Below are positions 36,036 through 44,518 of a stretch of DNA of 64,000 nucleotides, in pieces. Below the pieces are notes generated by a model that saw only the letters and a program-made list of their open reading frames with translations, had not been told where the DNA came from and ran no database searches. Each line of letters begins with the position of its first letter. Position 1 is the first letter of the stretch. The translations under genes were made by a program, and so were the position numbers. Location: positions 372,001 through 436,000 of the forward strand of contig VAFL01000001.1 of the NCBI GenBank assembly GCA_005768755.1, given 5' to 3'. The stretch is from Paracoccus denitrificans. GTDB taxonomy: Bacteria > Pseudomonadota > Alphaproteobacteria > Rhodobacterales > Rhodobacteraceae.

Positions 36036-37100
36036 ATGATCGATGATGATGCGGGCGTTCCCTGTCTGTGGATGCGCGGCGGGACGTCCAAGGGGGCGTA
36101 TTTCGTGGCCTCGGACCTGCCAGAGGATGAGGCGGCGCGGGACGCGTTCCTGCTGCGCGCGATGGGAAGTCCTGACAAGACCCAGATCGACGGAATCGGC
36201 GGGGCAGATCCCCTGACCTCGAAGGTTGCGATCCTGTCGCCGTCCAGCCGCGACGACGCCGATGTCGATTACCTGTTCTTGCAGGTTTTCGTCGATCAGC
36301 CGCTGGTGTCGGCGGCACAGGGCTGCGGCAATATTCTGGCAGGGGTCGGGCCGGCGGCGATAGAGCGTGGTCTGGTCCCCGCACAGGATGGTGTGACCGA
36401 ACTGCGCATTCACATGCTGAACACGGGCGAAGTGGCCACGGCACACGTCCAGACGCCGGCTGGCCGGGTCCGCTATGATGGCGATGCAGCGATTGACGGC
36501 GTGCCGGGGACGGCGGCGCCGATCCCGCTGATGTTTCAGAATATTGCCGGTTCAATGGCAGGTGCGCTGCTGCCGACCGGAAATGTCGTGGACATTGTCG
36601 AGGGGGTAGAGTGCACGCTGATCGATAACGGCATGCCGATTGTCGTCATGCGTGCGACAGATTTCGGCCTGACCGGGCAGGAAACCCGCGAGGCGCTGGA
36701 GGCCGATGAGGCGCTGAAGGCGCGGATCGAGGCGATCCGCCTGAAGGTCGGCCCGATGATGAACCTGGGCGATGTTACAGAAAAATCAGTGCCTAAAATG
36801 ACCCTCGTATCGCCCGCCACCAATGGCGGCGCGATCAGTACGCGCAGTTTCATCCCGCATCGCGCGCATGCCACGATCGGCGTTTTCGCGGCGGTCAGCG
36901 TGGCCACTGCGTGCACCTTGCCGGGAAGCCCCGCGTCCGAAATGGCCGTTATTCCCAATGATGGGCGTTTCCTGATCGAGCATCCGACAGGCGCGGCAGA
37001 AGTGCTGATCGAGACTGATGAAACAGGCGCGATGCAAGCGGCCGGCACGCTGCGGACGGCAAGAAAACTTTTTGATGGGCGGGTGTTTCCGCGCCGCTGA
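36036..37100 (+). CDS. galD: 4-oxalomesaconate tautomerase (GalD, PrpF family)
   Basis: 354 residues, diaminopimelate-epimerase-like PrpF fold. GalD converts the keto and enol forms of 4-oxalomesaconate in gallate breakdown. Motifs: PCLWMRGGTSKGAYF at the N-terminus, QGCGNILAGVGP in the first half, and PHRAHATIGVFAAVSVA in the second. The ATG at 36036 has GAGG 8 nt upstream; an in-frame TTG at 35985 is less likely. Its presence points to gallate rather than protocatechuate as the ring substrate, since the latter route needs LigC and LigI, absent here. Confidence 0.88.
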   Translation: MIDDDAGVPCLWMRGGTSKGAYFVASDLPEDEAARDAFLLRAMGSPDKTQIDGIGGADPLTSKVAILSPSSRDDADVDYLFLQVFVDQPLVSAAQGCGNILAGVGPAAIERGLVPAQDGVTELRIHMLNTGEVATAHVQTPAGRVRYDGDAAIDGVPGTAAPIPLMFQNIAGSMAGALLPTGNVVDIVEGVECTLIDNGMPIVVMRATDFGLTGQETREALEADEALKARIEAIRLKVGPMMNLGDVTEKSVPKMTLVSPATNGGAISTRSFIPHRAHATIGVFAAVSVATACTLPGSPASEMAVIPNDGRFLIEHPTGAAEVLIETDETGAMQAAGTLRTARKLFDGRVFPRR

Positions 37101-37117
37101 ATTTCAAAGGAGTGGAT

Positions 37118-38809
37118 ATGAAGTCACTGGTTTATATTGTAATTGGCGCTTTATCCTTGACGTTTCCGACGGTTTCCCAAGGCGTTGCCTCGGAACTTGA
37201 CGTGGTTGTTCCCACAGCAAGTTGCGCCAGTCTGACGGGAACGGATATGGCCGCAATCGGCGGCGAAGGCAGCACGATCAGCGCCGCAGAAGAGACGACA
37301 AGCAACGGTATTGCCGTATGCAGCGTCACCGGAACATTGGCGCCAGAGATCAATTTTCAGGTGCTGTTGCCAATGGAAAGCTGGACGCAACGCTATCTGC
37401 AGGTTGGCTGCGGCGGTTTGTGCGGCAATATCACCCTGACCTCTGGCGCCTCGACTGGCTGCCAGGTGCTGAACGATGGCGGCTTTGTCATGGCAGCCAC
37501 GGATATGGGCCATAGTGGCAATGATGGGACCTGGGGGCTGGACGCGCAGAAGCGGATCGATTTCGCGCACCGCGCGCAGCAGTTGACCGCGGATGCCGCG
37601 AAGGCACTGATCGCGGCCTTTTACGGTCAGCCGCCGAAATACAGCTATTTCAACGGCTGTTCTGATGGCGGGCGAGAGGCGCTGATGATGGCAATGCGCT
37701 CTCCCGATGCGTTTGACGGCGTGATTGCCGGCGCGCCGGCGATGCTGTTTCAGGTTCAGAACACGCTATTTCACGGCTGGATGGCGGCCTCGAATTATGA
37801 CGATGCGGGCGAAGTGATCCTGACCTCGGCAAAGCTGCCGGCGCTGCATGCGGCGGTGGTTGCGGCCTGCGATGAAACCGACGGTGTGAAGGATGGCTTG
37901 ATCGCAGAACCCGCACGCTGCGAATTCGACCCGCACAGCATAAGCTGTCCGGCTGATGCGCCTGAAACGGACCAATGCCTGACCGCTGCGCAGGTAGACG
38001 TCGTGCGCAAGTTCTACGCGGGCCCGCAGGACCAGACGACGGGCGCATATCTGACGGCTGGTCAGCCGCTTTACGGATCTGAATTGAACTGGCAGGGCGT
38101 TTATGTGGCAGATGATGCCGACAGCGAACTGTTTTCACAAATGATCGTCGATCCGGTTCTGAAATACCTTGCATTCGATCCGGCACGTCCGGACATGGAA
38201 CTGGAAGATCTGGAGTTTACGGAAGATACGTTGAACGCACTGCGCGTGCGCCACCCGTTGTTCGACGCGACCAATCCCGATTTGTCGGACTTCCAGCAGG
38301 CGGGCGGAAAGCTGATTCTCTGGCACGGCATGGCGGATCCGCATATTTCGCCGGCCAATACGCTGGCGCTGCACGTTGGGATGGAAGCGGCCATGGGGGC
38401 AGAAATAAGGGACCGGTTCGAGCGTCTTTATCTTCTTCCCGGTGTATCGCATTGCAGCGGTGGCGAGGGGCCAAGCCATCTTGACCTTCTGACGCCGATG
38501 ATAAGCTGGGTTGAAGACGGTGCGGCACCTGACGCGATCATGACCGCAACCGCGGGTGAGACGTCCAGCTTTGGCCAGCCGGATGGGGTCACCGACAGCA
38601 AGGGCGGCCGTCAGGCGATGGATCTGGGCGTGACGCCACTGCCGGACATGGAACGTCCCGTCTATCCCTATCCTCATGTCGCCAGCTGGTCAGGGCAGGG
38701 TGACGTGACCAAGGCAGCCGGCTGGACCAAGGGCCCAGCTGCCGAGATCGTCAGACTGCGCGACTGGCCGGGGATGGACCTGTTCACCCCCTATGACTTC
38801 GCAGATTGA
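37118..38809 (+). CDS. Secreted tannase/feruloyl esterase family hydrolase
   Basis: 563 residues with a signal peptide of about 24 residues. The alpha/beta hydrolase shows the family's CS-D-HC arrangement: Cys181-Ser182 in GCSDGG, Asp407 in WHGMADP, and His445-Cys446 in GVSHCSGG; the two cysteines normally form a disulfide. Members hydrolyse gallate or feruloyl esters in the periplasm or outside the cell. The ATG at 37118 has AAAGGAG 5 nt upstream. Location behind galBCD suggests that it releases gallate from tannins or alkyl gallates. Other aromatic esters remain possible. Confidence 0.88.
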   Translation: MKSLVYIVIGALSLTFPTVSQGVASELDVVVPTASCASLTGTDMAAIGGEGSTISAAEETTSNGIAVCSVTGTLAPEINFQVLLPMESWTQRYLQVGCGGLCGNITLTSGASTGCQVLNDGGFVMAATDMGHSGNDGTWGLDAQKRIDFAHRAQQLTADAAKALIAAFYGQPPKYSYFNGCSDGGREALMMAMRSPDAFDGVIAGAPAMLFQVQNTLFHGWMAASNYDDAGEVILTSAKLPALHAAVVAACDETDGVKDGLIAEPARCEFDPHSISCPADAPETDQCLTAAQVDVVRKFYAGPQDQTTGAYLTAGQPLYGSELNWQGVYVADDADSELFSQMIVDPVLKYLAFDPARPDMELEDLEFTEDTLNALRVRHPLFDATNPDLSDFQQAGGKLILWHGMADPHISPANTLALHVGMEAAMGAEIRDRFERLYLLPGVSHCSGGEGPSHLDLLTPMISWVEDGAAPDAIMTATAGETSSFGQPDGVTDSKGGRQAMDLGVTPLPDMERPVYPYPHVASWSGQGDVTKAAGWTKGPAAEIVRLRDWPGMDLFTPYDFAD

Positions 38810-38816
38810 AAAATGG

Positions 38817-38844
38817 CGCGCGACGGTCAACGCATCGTCGCGCG
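38817..38844 (+). terminator. Terminator after the tannase gene
   Basis: A perfect 9-bp stem, CGCGCGACG (38817-38825) and CGTCGCGCG (38836-38844), has a 10-nt loop and begins 8 nt past the tannase stop. No U-tract. Confidence 0.55.
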
Positions 38845-38928
38845 TCTGGCAAAATCAACAGTTTATGCAAATAACCTGATAGCGTCAGCGCGGCTTTTCC
38901 GGTAACCTGCCCCGACCCGGAGGAGCCG

Positions 38929-40107
38929 ATGCAGCCAAGCATACGCCACATGCGCATGTTTCAGACTTTGGCTGAGACGCATTCGGTGACTCGAACAGCC
39001 GAAATCTGCCACGTCTCGCAACCGGCTGTTACGCAGGCAATGAACAAACTGGAACGCGATGCGCGCCAGCCGTTGTTCCAGCGCAGCCCGCAAGGCATTT
39101 TCCCCAACGAAGCCGGGGATATGATGGTACGGCGCACGCGGCGCGCGCTGTCCTTTCTGGATGCCGCGATGGTGGACATGGCGCGCGCCATCCGGTTTCA
39201 GGCGACACGACCGCAACTGCAGGCGCTGGTTGCGGTGACCGAGACAGAGAACTTTACCCTTGCAGCGCGCCAGCTTGGCCTGGCGCAGCCGACCGTCCAC
39301 AGATCGACCTCGATGCTGGAGCAGGCGGCCGGGGTCCAATTCTTCGAGCGTACGGCCCATGGTCTGATCGCCACGCGCATGGCACGTCAACTGGCGCAGG
39401 CGGCGCGGCTGGCCTTTGCCGAAATGGATCAGGCCGAGGCGGAGCTGGCGGCACTTGGCGGGCGCGAGGTCGGGCGCATCGTCATCGGGGCACTTCCACT
39501 TTCACGCTCTACCTTGCTTCCCGGCGCAATGTTGCGCTTTCGCGCGGCGCATCCAGGCATTCCCTTCGACGTCATAGATGGCCGTTATGACGAGCTTTTG
39601 GCGGGGCTTCGCCGGGGCGAGATCGACATCGTGATCGGCGCGCTGCGAATTCCCAGTCCGATCGAGGATATTCATCAGGAAAGGCTGTTCGACGATTCGG
39701 TGGTGATCGTCGCCGGCCGCGGCCATCCGCTATTGATGGCGAAAAATGTGTCGCCTGCGGACCTTGCAGCTTATCCTTGGGTTATCGCGCGACCCGGCGC
39801 ACCCATTCGCACGGCGGTCGAGGCACTGTTACCCGCCGAGGTGATCGGCAGTGCGATCATCACGTCCTCGGTCATCCTGCTGCGGGAAATCCTGCGCGAA
39901 TCGAATTGTCTGGGCGCATTGTCGCGCATGCAGGCATTGCCCGAGGGCGAGTCCTCGGCATTGGCGGTGGTTCCGCTGGCTGTGCCCGAATCGCTGCGGC
40001 CGATCGGCATCACCACCCGCGCGGGGTGGGAGCCGACGGCCGCTCAAAGCCGGTTTCTGGACATTCTTCGAATATCCGCATCGGGACTTGATGCCTGCGA
40101 TCCCTGA
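38929..40107 (+). CDS. LysR-type regulator with two N-terminal DNA-binding domains
   Basis: 392 residues, about 90 longer than a standard LysR protein. Two complete winged-helix domains occur: residues about 4-63 (TRTAEICHVSQPAVTQAMNKLE) and about 95-152 (TLAARQLGLAQPTVHRSTSMLE). A single effector-binding domain follows from about 180 (VGRIVIGALPLSRSTLLP). GGAGGAG lies 3 nt upstream of the ATG. Placed at the end of the gal cluster on the same strand, it is the likely regulator of gal and dct genes; binding sites could be the dyads at 33349-33446. Confidence 0.9.
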   Translation: MQPSIRHMRMFQTLAETHSVTRTAEICHVSQPAVTQAMNKLERDARQPLFQRSPQGIFPNEAGDMMVRRTRRALSFLDAAMVDMARAIRFQATRPQLQALVAVTETENFTLAARQLGLAQPTVHRSTSMLEQAAGVQFFERTAHGLIATRMARQLAQAARLAFAEMDQAEAELAALGGREVGRIVIGALPLSRSTLLPGAMLRFRAAHPGIPFDVIDGRYDELLAGLRRGEIDIVIGALRIPSPIEDIHQERLFDDSVVIVAGRGHPLLMAKNVSPADLAAYPWVIARPGAPIRTAVEALLPAEVIGSAIITSSVILLREILRESNCLGALSRMQALPEGESSALAVVPLAVPESLRPIGITTRAGWEPTAAQSRFLDILRISASGLDACDP

Positions 40108-40125
40108 CGCAACATTGCCGCCGTC

Positions 40126-42477
40126 CTAGGCTTCTGTTTCACCGGCAAGCGCGCGTTTCAGCTTCGCTTCCATCGTGATCAGCTGCTGCTTGTAACGCGA
40201 CACGTCTGCGTTCAGACGCGCAACCAGATCCGCGTTGTCTGAAACTTCAGGGGCCGTTTCGGACGTTTCAGCGGGCTGATCAACATCAAAGCCGTAACGG
40301 GTCAGGAATGTCCGAATGATCTCGCCGACAAGGAAATCGCTGACATGCAGGCGGTCGCTTTGCCAAGCAAGGTCAGGGTGGCTGTGCATCGCCGCCTCGT
40401 AGCTGGGGAAATAATCGACCCCCTCGACGCTGGAGATGAACTCAAGCGCGGCCGTCCGCAATGTCGATTTCGAGGTCGTATTCGCGACGATGATGTCGTC
40501 GGTGGTGAAGGTCCGGCCGATCGGAACCGGGGAAACCGTGATCAGCACCTTCTGGCCGGGTTTGCTGTGCCGCTTCAGAAGGGCATGTATCTCGTTCAGG
40601 ATCGACACGGTGTCAGCCACGGAGAGGGTCTTGAACGAGAACCTTTCCTTGGTGCGCGCCAATAGCCGTCCATTGGGAACTTCAGTCAGATACAGCCCGG
40701 TTTCATTGTCATACCAGGATTCGATCAGTCCGAGTGTCAGGATCAGAACGTCGGCGGTGAATGCCTGTGCGAAGAACTCTCGGATCTCCTCACGGCGGGC
40801 CATCAATTCGTCTTTGCTGGCATCGCCCGAGTTGGTGCGCAATTGCGAATCGTAGAAAAGCCCGTCACTGCCCGGCAGAAGGCTGGCCTCGGTGAACGTG
40901 CGCTCGCCGCTGGCGAATTGCAGTTCCTGAAGGATCGAGTAGGGGTTATATTTGTTGAATATCCCCATATACCGCCCAGATGTCCCGCCGAGATCGCGCA
41001 TCTTGATGTCCCTGCTCAGGACATTCGCGCCGGCCAAGGCAAGACGTTCCTCGACATTGCGGGCGAAGCACGAGCCCATCGTGAAGAAAGAGTTTTCCTT
41101 ACTGGCCGTGAAAGACTGGCGCCCGAACGGGACGCAGACCTTTTGCAGGATTCGTTCCCTCGCCCCGTTTTCATTCCCGCGCCAGCGATCATACTTGTTC
41201 TCACGGTTGAGTTTCAGGACCTCGCCCGCCGGGCGCATGGACCCGTTCGTCGTCACGGGTGCAGGTGTTTCTGTCGGCGCCGCTGCATTCTGCGCCGGCT
41301 CGGACGATTTGAACATTCTCAGCGCCCGCTGGATACCGCTGCGCAGCGAGTTGTCTGTTTTAGCCATGGTTTCCCAAATCCCGAGTTGTTTCCTGTCAAG
41401 CAGTGCCAGGCCAGATTGGATGGACTTGCGGCGGGCAGGATCATTGCTGAAAAGGTCAAGAAGCTTTTGTCGGCTGGTGGTGATCTCCGGGCCGGAGAAC
41501 ACGATATCAGAGAAAAGTTTGACCAGATTTTCATCCAGCTTGTCCAGTACAGACTGGACGTCAGTCGAATCTTGCAGATCTTTTGGCATGTCCGGCACGT
41601 CGATGAGGTCGCCAGAAGGATCTGGCAGGATGCCCGGGACAAGCTGATTCATCCGCGTGATCGTATCGAGATTACCGCGCAGGACCGTCTGCGCCGTCGC
41701 AGCATTCAGGCGGATCGGATTGCCGATCAGACCGGCCTCATTCATCATCGAAAAGACGGCGATTATGGTCTGACTGTCGTTGTGGAACTTTCCCTCGGTC
41801 TCTTCGGGCAGGAAACGGCGCAGCCGTTGCAGGACGACAAGCTGTTCCGTCGAGAGCGAGCTGTTGCTTTTCTGCGGCGGCAGTTCGATCTGCCGCACGC
41901 CGGTTTGATCCATGAGGTAGGCGGATATATCCGAAACGATGTCGCCACCGATCAACAGCTTGCGGTCGAAACGGCGGACGGTCAGATTTTCTGCGCCGAT
42001 CGCCTCTTGCCACGGTTTGACGCGATGATCCAACCGACGACGATAGCCGTCAGGGCTGCTGAACTTGTAACTGGCCTTCAACTGCTGCTGGATCACCGAC
42101 GCATACATGCTGCGCGGCTCGCGGATATAGACGATCGCGCGGATATCGGACGTATCCAGACCATAGCGTTCAAAAAGCGCGAACAGCACCGCCGGATCGG
42201 TCAACAGGAAACGTTCGCTGGAAAGGATGACATGATCGGCGCTTTTTGCGCGCTCTGCAATCCTGACCATCATCTCATGTGCATCATCAGTCTGATCCGG
42301 ATCGGTGCTGCGCGTGACCTGACCGATCAGGGTTCCTGTCAGGAAGTGGTTTCGTTTGATTGGTCCGGTTTCGTACAGGATTCCTGCATCGAACAACGCG
42401 TCGCGTGACAGGTGAAGGGAATCCTGGATCGCGCTCGACCCGCATTTCGCATCGCCCAAATGTAGTATTAGCGCCAT
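40126..42477 (-). CDS. Sulfotransferase-like / GSCFA-domain fusion protein
   Basis: 783 residues. The N-terminal ~200 resemble a sulfotransferase: a P-loop-like ILHLGDAKCGSSAIQDSL at the start and a YIREPRSMYAS segment like the 3'-phosphate-binding region. The middle (about 210-440) is unassigned. A GSCFA domain begins near 464 (FFTMGSCFARN at 464-474), with the further SGNH-like LTLGL block and an Asp/His pair in SDRLH (about 708 and 711). A short coiled coil ends the protein (about 750-783). It is convergent with the LysR gene and downstream of nanA. The GSCFA family is thought to be hydrolase-like; the combined function is unknown. Confidence 0.75.
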   Translation of the reverse strand: MALILHLGDAKCGSSAIQDSLHLSRDALFDAGILYETGPIKRNHFLTGTLIGQVTRSTDPDQTDDAHEMMVRIAERAKSADHVILSSERFLLTDPAVLFALFERYGLDTSDIRAIVYIREPRSMYASVIQQQLKASYKFSSPDGYRRRLDHRVKPWQEAIGAENLTVRRFDRKLLIGGDIVSDISAYLMDQTGVRQIELPPQKSNSSLSTEQLVVLQRLRRFLPEETEGKFHNDSQTIIAVFSMMNEAGLIGNPIRLNAATAQTVLRGNLDTITRMNQLVPGILPDPSGDLIDVPDMPKDLQDSTDVQSVLDKLDENLVKLFSDIVFSGPEITTSRQKLLDLFSNDPARRKSIQSGLALLDRKQLGIWETMAKTDNSLRSGIQRALRMFKSSEPAQNAAAPTETPAPVTTNGSMRPAGEVLKLNRENKYDRWRGNENGARERILQKVCVPFGRQSFTASKENSFFTMGSCFARNVEERLALAGANVLSRDIKMRDLGGTSGRYMGIFNKYNPYSILQELQFASGERTFTEASLLPGSDGLFYDSQLRTNSGDASKDELMARREEIREFFAQAFTADVLILTLGLIESWYDNETGLYLTEVPNGRLLARTKERFSFKTLSVADTVSILNEIHALLKRHSKPGQKVLITVSPVPIGRTFTTDDIIVANTTSKSTLRTAALEFISSVEGVDYFPSYEAAMHSHPDLAWQSDRLHVSDFLVGEIIRTFLTRYGFDVDQPAETSETAPEVSDNADLVARLNADVSRYKQQLITMEAKLKRALAGETEA

Positions 42478-42647
42478 TTCGCACGGACTCTTGGTTTGCT
42501 ATCTTCGCTGCTCGCCAGTTCTGGGGCGCGCTTGCTGCATCGGCTGTCATGCAGGACGTTTTGCGCGTCTGCCTAAAGGGTGGCGACGTTTGCTGCAATA
42601 TACCGCAACAATGTGAAGTGCCAGTCACAAACAAGTTGTCGGCAAAG

Positions 42648-42666
42648 GGTCGCCTTTGAGGCGACC
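42648..42666 (-). terminator. Stem-loop after nanA
   Basis: A perfect 7-bp stem, GGTCGCC (42648-42654) and GGCGACC (42660-42666), has a 5-nt loop and is followed leftwards by CTTTG. It lies about 120 nt beyond the nanA stop, within the 307-nt gap 42478-42784. Confidence 0.5.
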
Positions 42667-42679
42667 GAGGTGGCGCGGA

Positions 42680-42754
42680 CTGCCCACCAGCATGCGACCG
42701 GATCGCAGGCAGCGAGACGTTTTCGCCGGCAGCGCGATTGATACTGGTGGGCAG
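42680..42754. repeat. 75-bp element bounded by 11-bp inverted repeats
   Basis: CTGCCCACCAG (42680-42690) and CTGGTGGGCAG (42744-42754) are perfect inverted repeats around 53 nt, and the 4-bp CGGA flanks both ends (42676-42679, 42755-42758). This looks like a miniature mobile element or a long-range RNA stem; no reading frame is evident. The rest of the gap holds only the stem-loop at 42648. Confidence 0.45.
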
Positions 42755-42784
42755 CGGAATGATGGGGCAGGTGTTGCCTTGCGG

Positions 42785-43675
42785 TCAGGCGATCCACTCG
42801 GCGAATTCCGGGCGGGCCATAAGCGCCGCCATCCGCGCTTCACCATCGGCAACACGCATTGTCATCGGTGCGCGTGTGGGACCGGGGTCAATGCCGATGG
42901 CGCGGAATGCGGACTTCATGCCGGGCAGCACGCCTGTCTCAAGCAGCGCCTCGACAAAGCGGGCCGAAATGTCCTGAAGGCGCTGCGCCTCCAACAGATC
43001 TCCGCGACGGATGGCCTTGTCCAACGCGGCGTAAAGCTTGCCCAGCAGGTTGTAGGTCGTCCCGATCCCGCCATCTGCGCCGACAACGGCGCCTGACATA
43101 TAGATTTCGTCAAAACCGAAATACAGTGTTGCATCGGGGCAGGCACGCCGCAGCATGGAAAGTTTGAATATGTCGTTCGAGGTGAATTTAAGCCCGGCAA
43201 CATTCGGCAGGGCCAGGATCTCTTTCAGTATATCCAATGCGATCGGGCGGCCCGTCCGCACCGGAACCTCGTACACGATCAGCGGCAGGTCGGTGGCTGC
43301 CTGCAGGTCCGTATAATAGGCAAGTATCTCGGCGTCCGAGAACGGATAGGAATGGGGGGGCAAGGCTGACAGGCCGTGATAGCCCAGCTTTTGCGCATTT
43401 TGCGCCAGCCGCACGGAATCGCGCAGATTTGGTGCGCCCACATGGGCAATCAGGGTCGTGCCCATCGCATCATTCGCGACGATTTCCTGCTGCGCCAGCA
43501 GTTCTTCGACGTCCAACAAGCCGGATTCGCCGCTGCTGCCGCCCACGTAAAGCCCGGTGAGGCCCTGCTTCACGACATATTCGTCAAGTGCATGCTGCCG
43601 GTCAGGACTGAAGGTGCCGTCATCGTTCAGGCCCGTCATCAATGCGGCATACATGCCCGCAAGTCTTCTGCTCAT
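42785..43675 (-). CDS. nanA: N-acetylneuraminate lyase (NanA, DapA superfamily)
   Basis: 296 residues, class I aldolase of the DapA/NanA fold. It cleaves N-acetylneuraminate to N-acetylmannosamine and pyruvate. Substrate-carboxylate loop GGSSGES (45-51), the tyrosine in YEVPVRTG (Tyr135) and the Schiff-base lysine in GLKFTSND (Lys163) are visible. GAGG lies 7 nt upstream of the ATG. It is divergent from nanR and the siaPQM-nanEK-nagBA genes, which together complete the pathway, so NanA is preferred over other DapA-like aldolases. Confidence 0.9.
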   Translation of the reverse strand: MSRRLAGMYAALMTGLNDDGTFSPDRQHALDEYVVKQGLTGLYVGGSSGESGLLDVEELLAQQEIVANDAMGTTLIAHVGAPNLRDSVRLAQNAQKLGYHGLSALPPHSYPFSDAEILAYYTDLQAATDLPLIVYEVPVRTGRPIALDILKEILALPNVAGLKFTSNDIFKLSMLRRACPDATLYFGFDEIYMSGAVVGADGGIGTTYNLLGKLYAALDKAIRRGDLLEAQRLQDISARFVEALLETGVLPGMKSAFRAIGIDPGPTRAPMTMRVADGEARMAALMARPEFAEWIA

Positions 43676-43726
43676 CGTGATACCTCAAATTGGTGCTGTA
43701 AGCATAAATCGGATTTGTTGTTTGAC

Positions 43727-43756
43727 AATATATAAATTTGGTAATACCAAAATCAA
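43727..43756 (-). promoter_or_regulatory. nanA promoter overlapping a perfect operator palindrome
   Basis: Leftward, TTGATT (43756-43751) and TATATT (43732-43727) are 18 nt apart. The spacer contains TTTGGTA-A-TACCAAA (43737-43751), a perfect 15-bp palindrome of the TGGTxxTACCA type bound by GntR/FadR-family regulators. NanR, encoded next door, is the expected binder. A plus-strand TTGACA at 43722-43727 may be the -35 of nanR. Confidence 0.7.
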
Positions 43757-43777
43757 CATAACAACCCGGTGGAGGCC

Positions 43778-44503
43778 ATGGCAGAGACTGAGACCGCGAT
43801 CCGAATGCCAGATTTGATCGCCAGTATCCTGATCGGCGAGATCCGTCGCGGCGATTTGGCGCAGGGTCAGCCGCTTCCGCCGGAGCGTGAGCTTTGTGAC
43901 CGGTTCGATGCGTCCCGGCCGACCGTCCGCGAAGCGCTGTCCCAGATGCAGATGCGTGGCTTCCTGGATGCAGGTGGCGGGCGCCGTCCGCGCGCCAGTC
44001 GCCCCTCGCTGCAGACGATCCTGCATTCTGCCGCCGACAACATTCGCGATCTGTTGGGCGATGCCGAGGGGGGCGCGCATCTGGAACAGATGCGCCAATT
44101 CATTGAAACGGGTGCGACCAGGGAAGCCGCAAAGCGTGGAGATCGTGTTCAGATTGCCATTCTGCAGGACGCATTGCGGCAGAACGAGGCAGCCATCGGG
44201 ACAGCGGAATTCGCGGCCGCCGACATCGCCTTTCACCGCGCCCTTGTGTCGATCGTGGGCAATCCGGTCATGTTGACGCTGCATGACATGTTCGTCTCGG
44301 AATTGCTTGCGCAGCGGCCGCCTGTCGATGATCCGGCCCGGCATGATGCAATGGCCTATGAAGAACACCGTGCCATTTATGAGGCCGTGCTGAACGGCGA
44401 CGTAATGGCGGCAACCGATGTGATGGACCGTCATCTTGAACGCTCCTATCGCGCGCGCCTGAAGACGGCGAAATCAGGCGCCAACACAAATCAACATCAA
44501 TAA
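43778..44503 (+). CDS. nanR: GntR/FadR-family regulator, likely NanR
   Basis: 241 residues. Winged-helix domain near 10-75 (LPPERELCDRFDASRPTVREALSQMQMRGFL) followed by an FCD domain with the expected aspartate and histidines (DIAFHRALVSIVGNP, YEEHRAIYEAVLNGD). It would sense a sialic acid pathway intermediate and control the divergent nanA and its own operon through the palindrome at 43737-43751. The start is uncertain: GGAGG is only 2 nt before this ATG, and an in-frame GTG lies at 43769. Confidence 0.85.
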   Translation: MAETETAIRMPDLIASILIGEIRRGDLAQGQPLPPERELCDRFDASRPTVREALSQMQMRGFLDAGGGRRPRASRPSLQTILHSAADNIRDLLGDAEGGAHLEQMRQFIETGATREAAKRGDRVQIAILQDALRQNEAAIGTAEFAAADIAFHRALVSIVGNPVMLTLHDMFVSELLAQRPPVDDPARHDAMAYEEHRAIYEAVLNGDVMAATDVMDRHLERSYRARLKTAKSGANTNQHQ

Positions 44504-44518
44504 ACCGGAGGAGAAACG

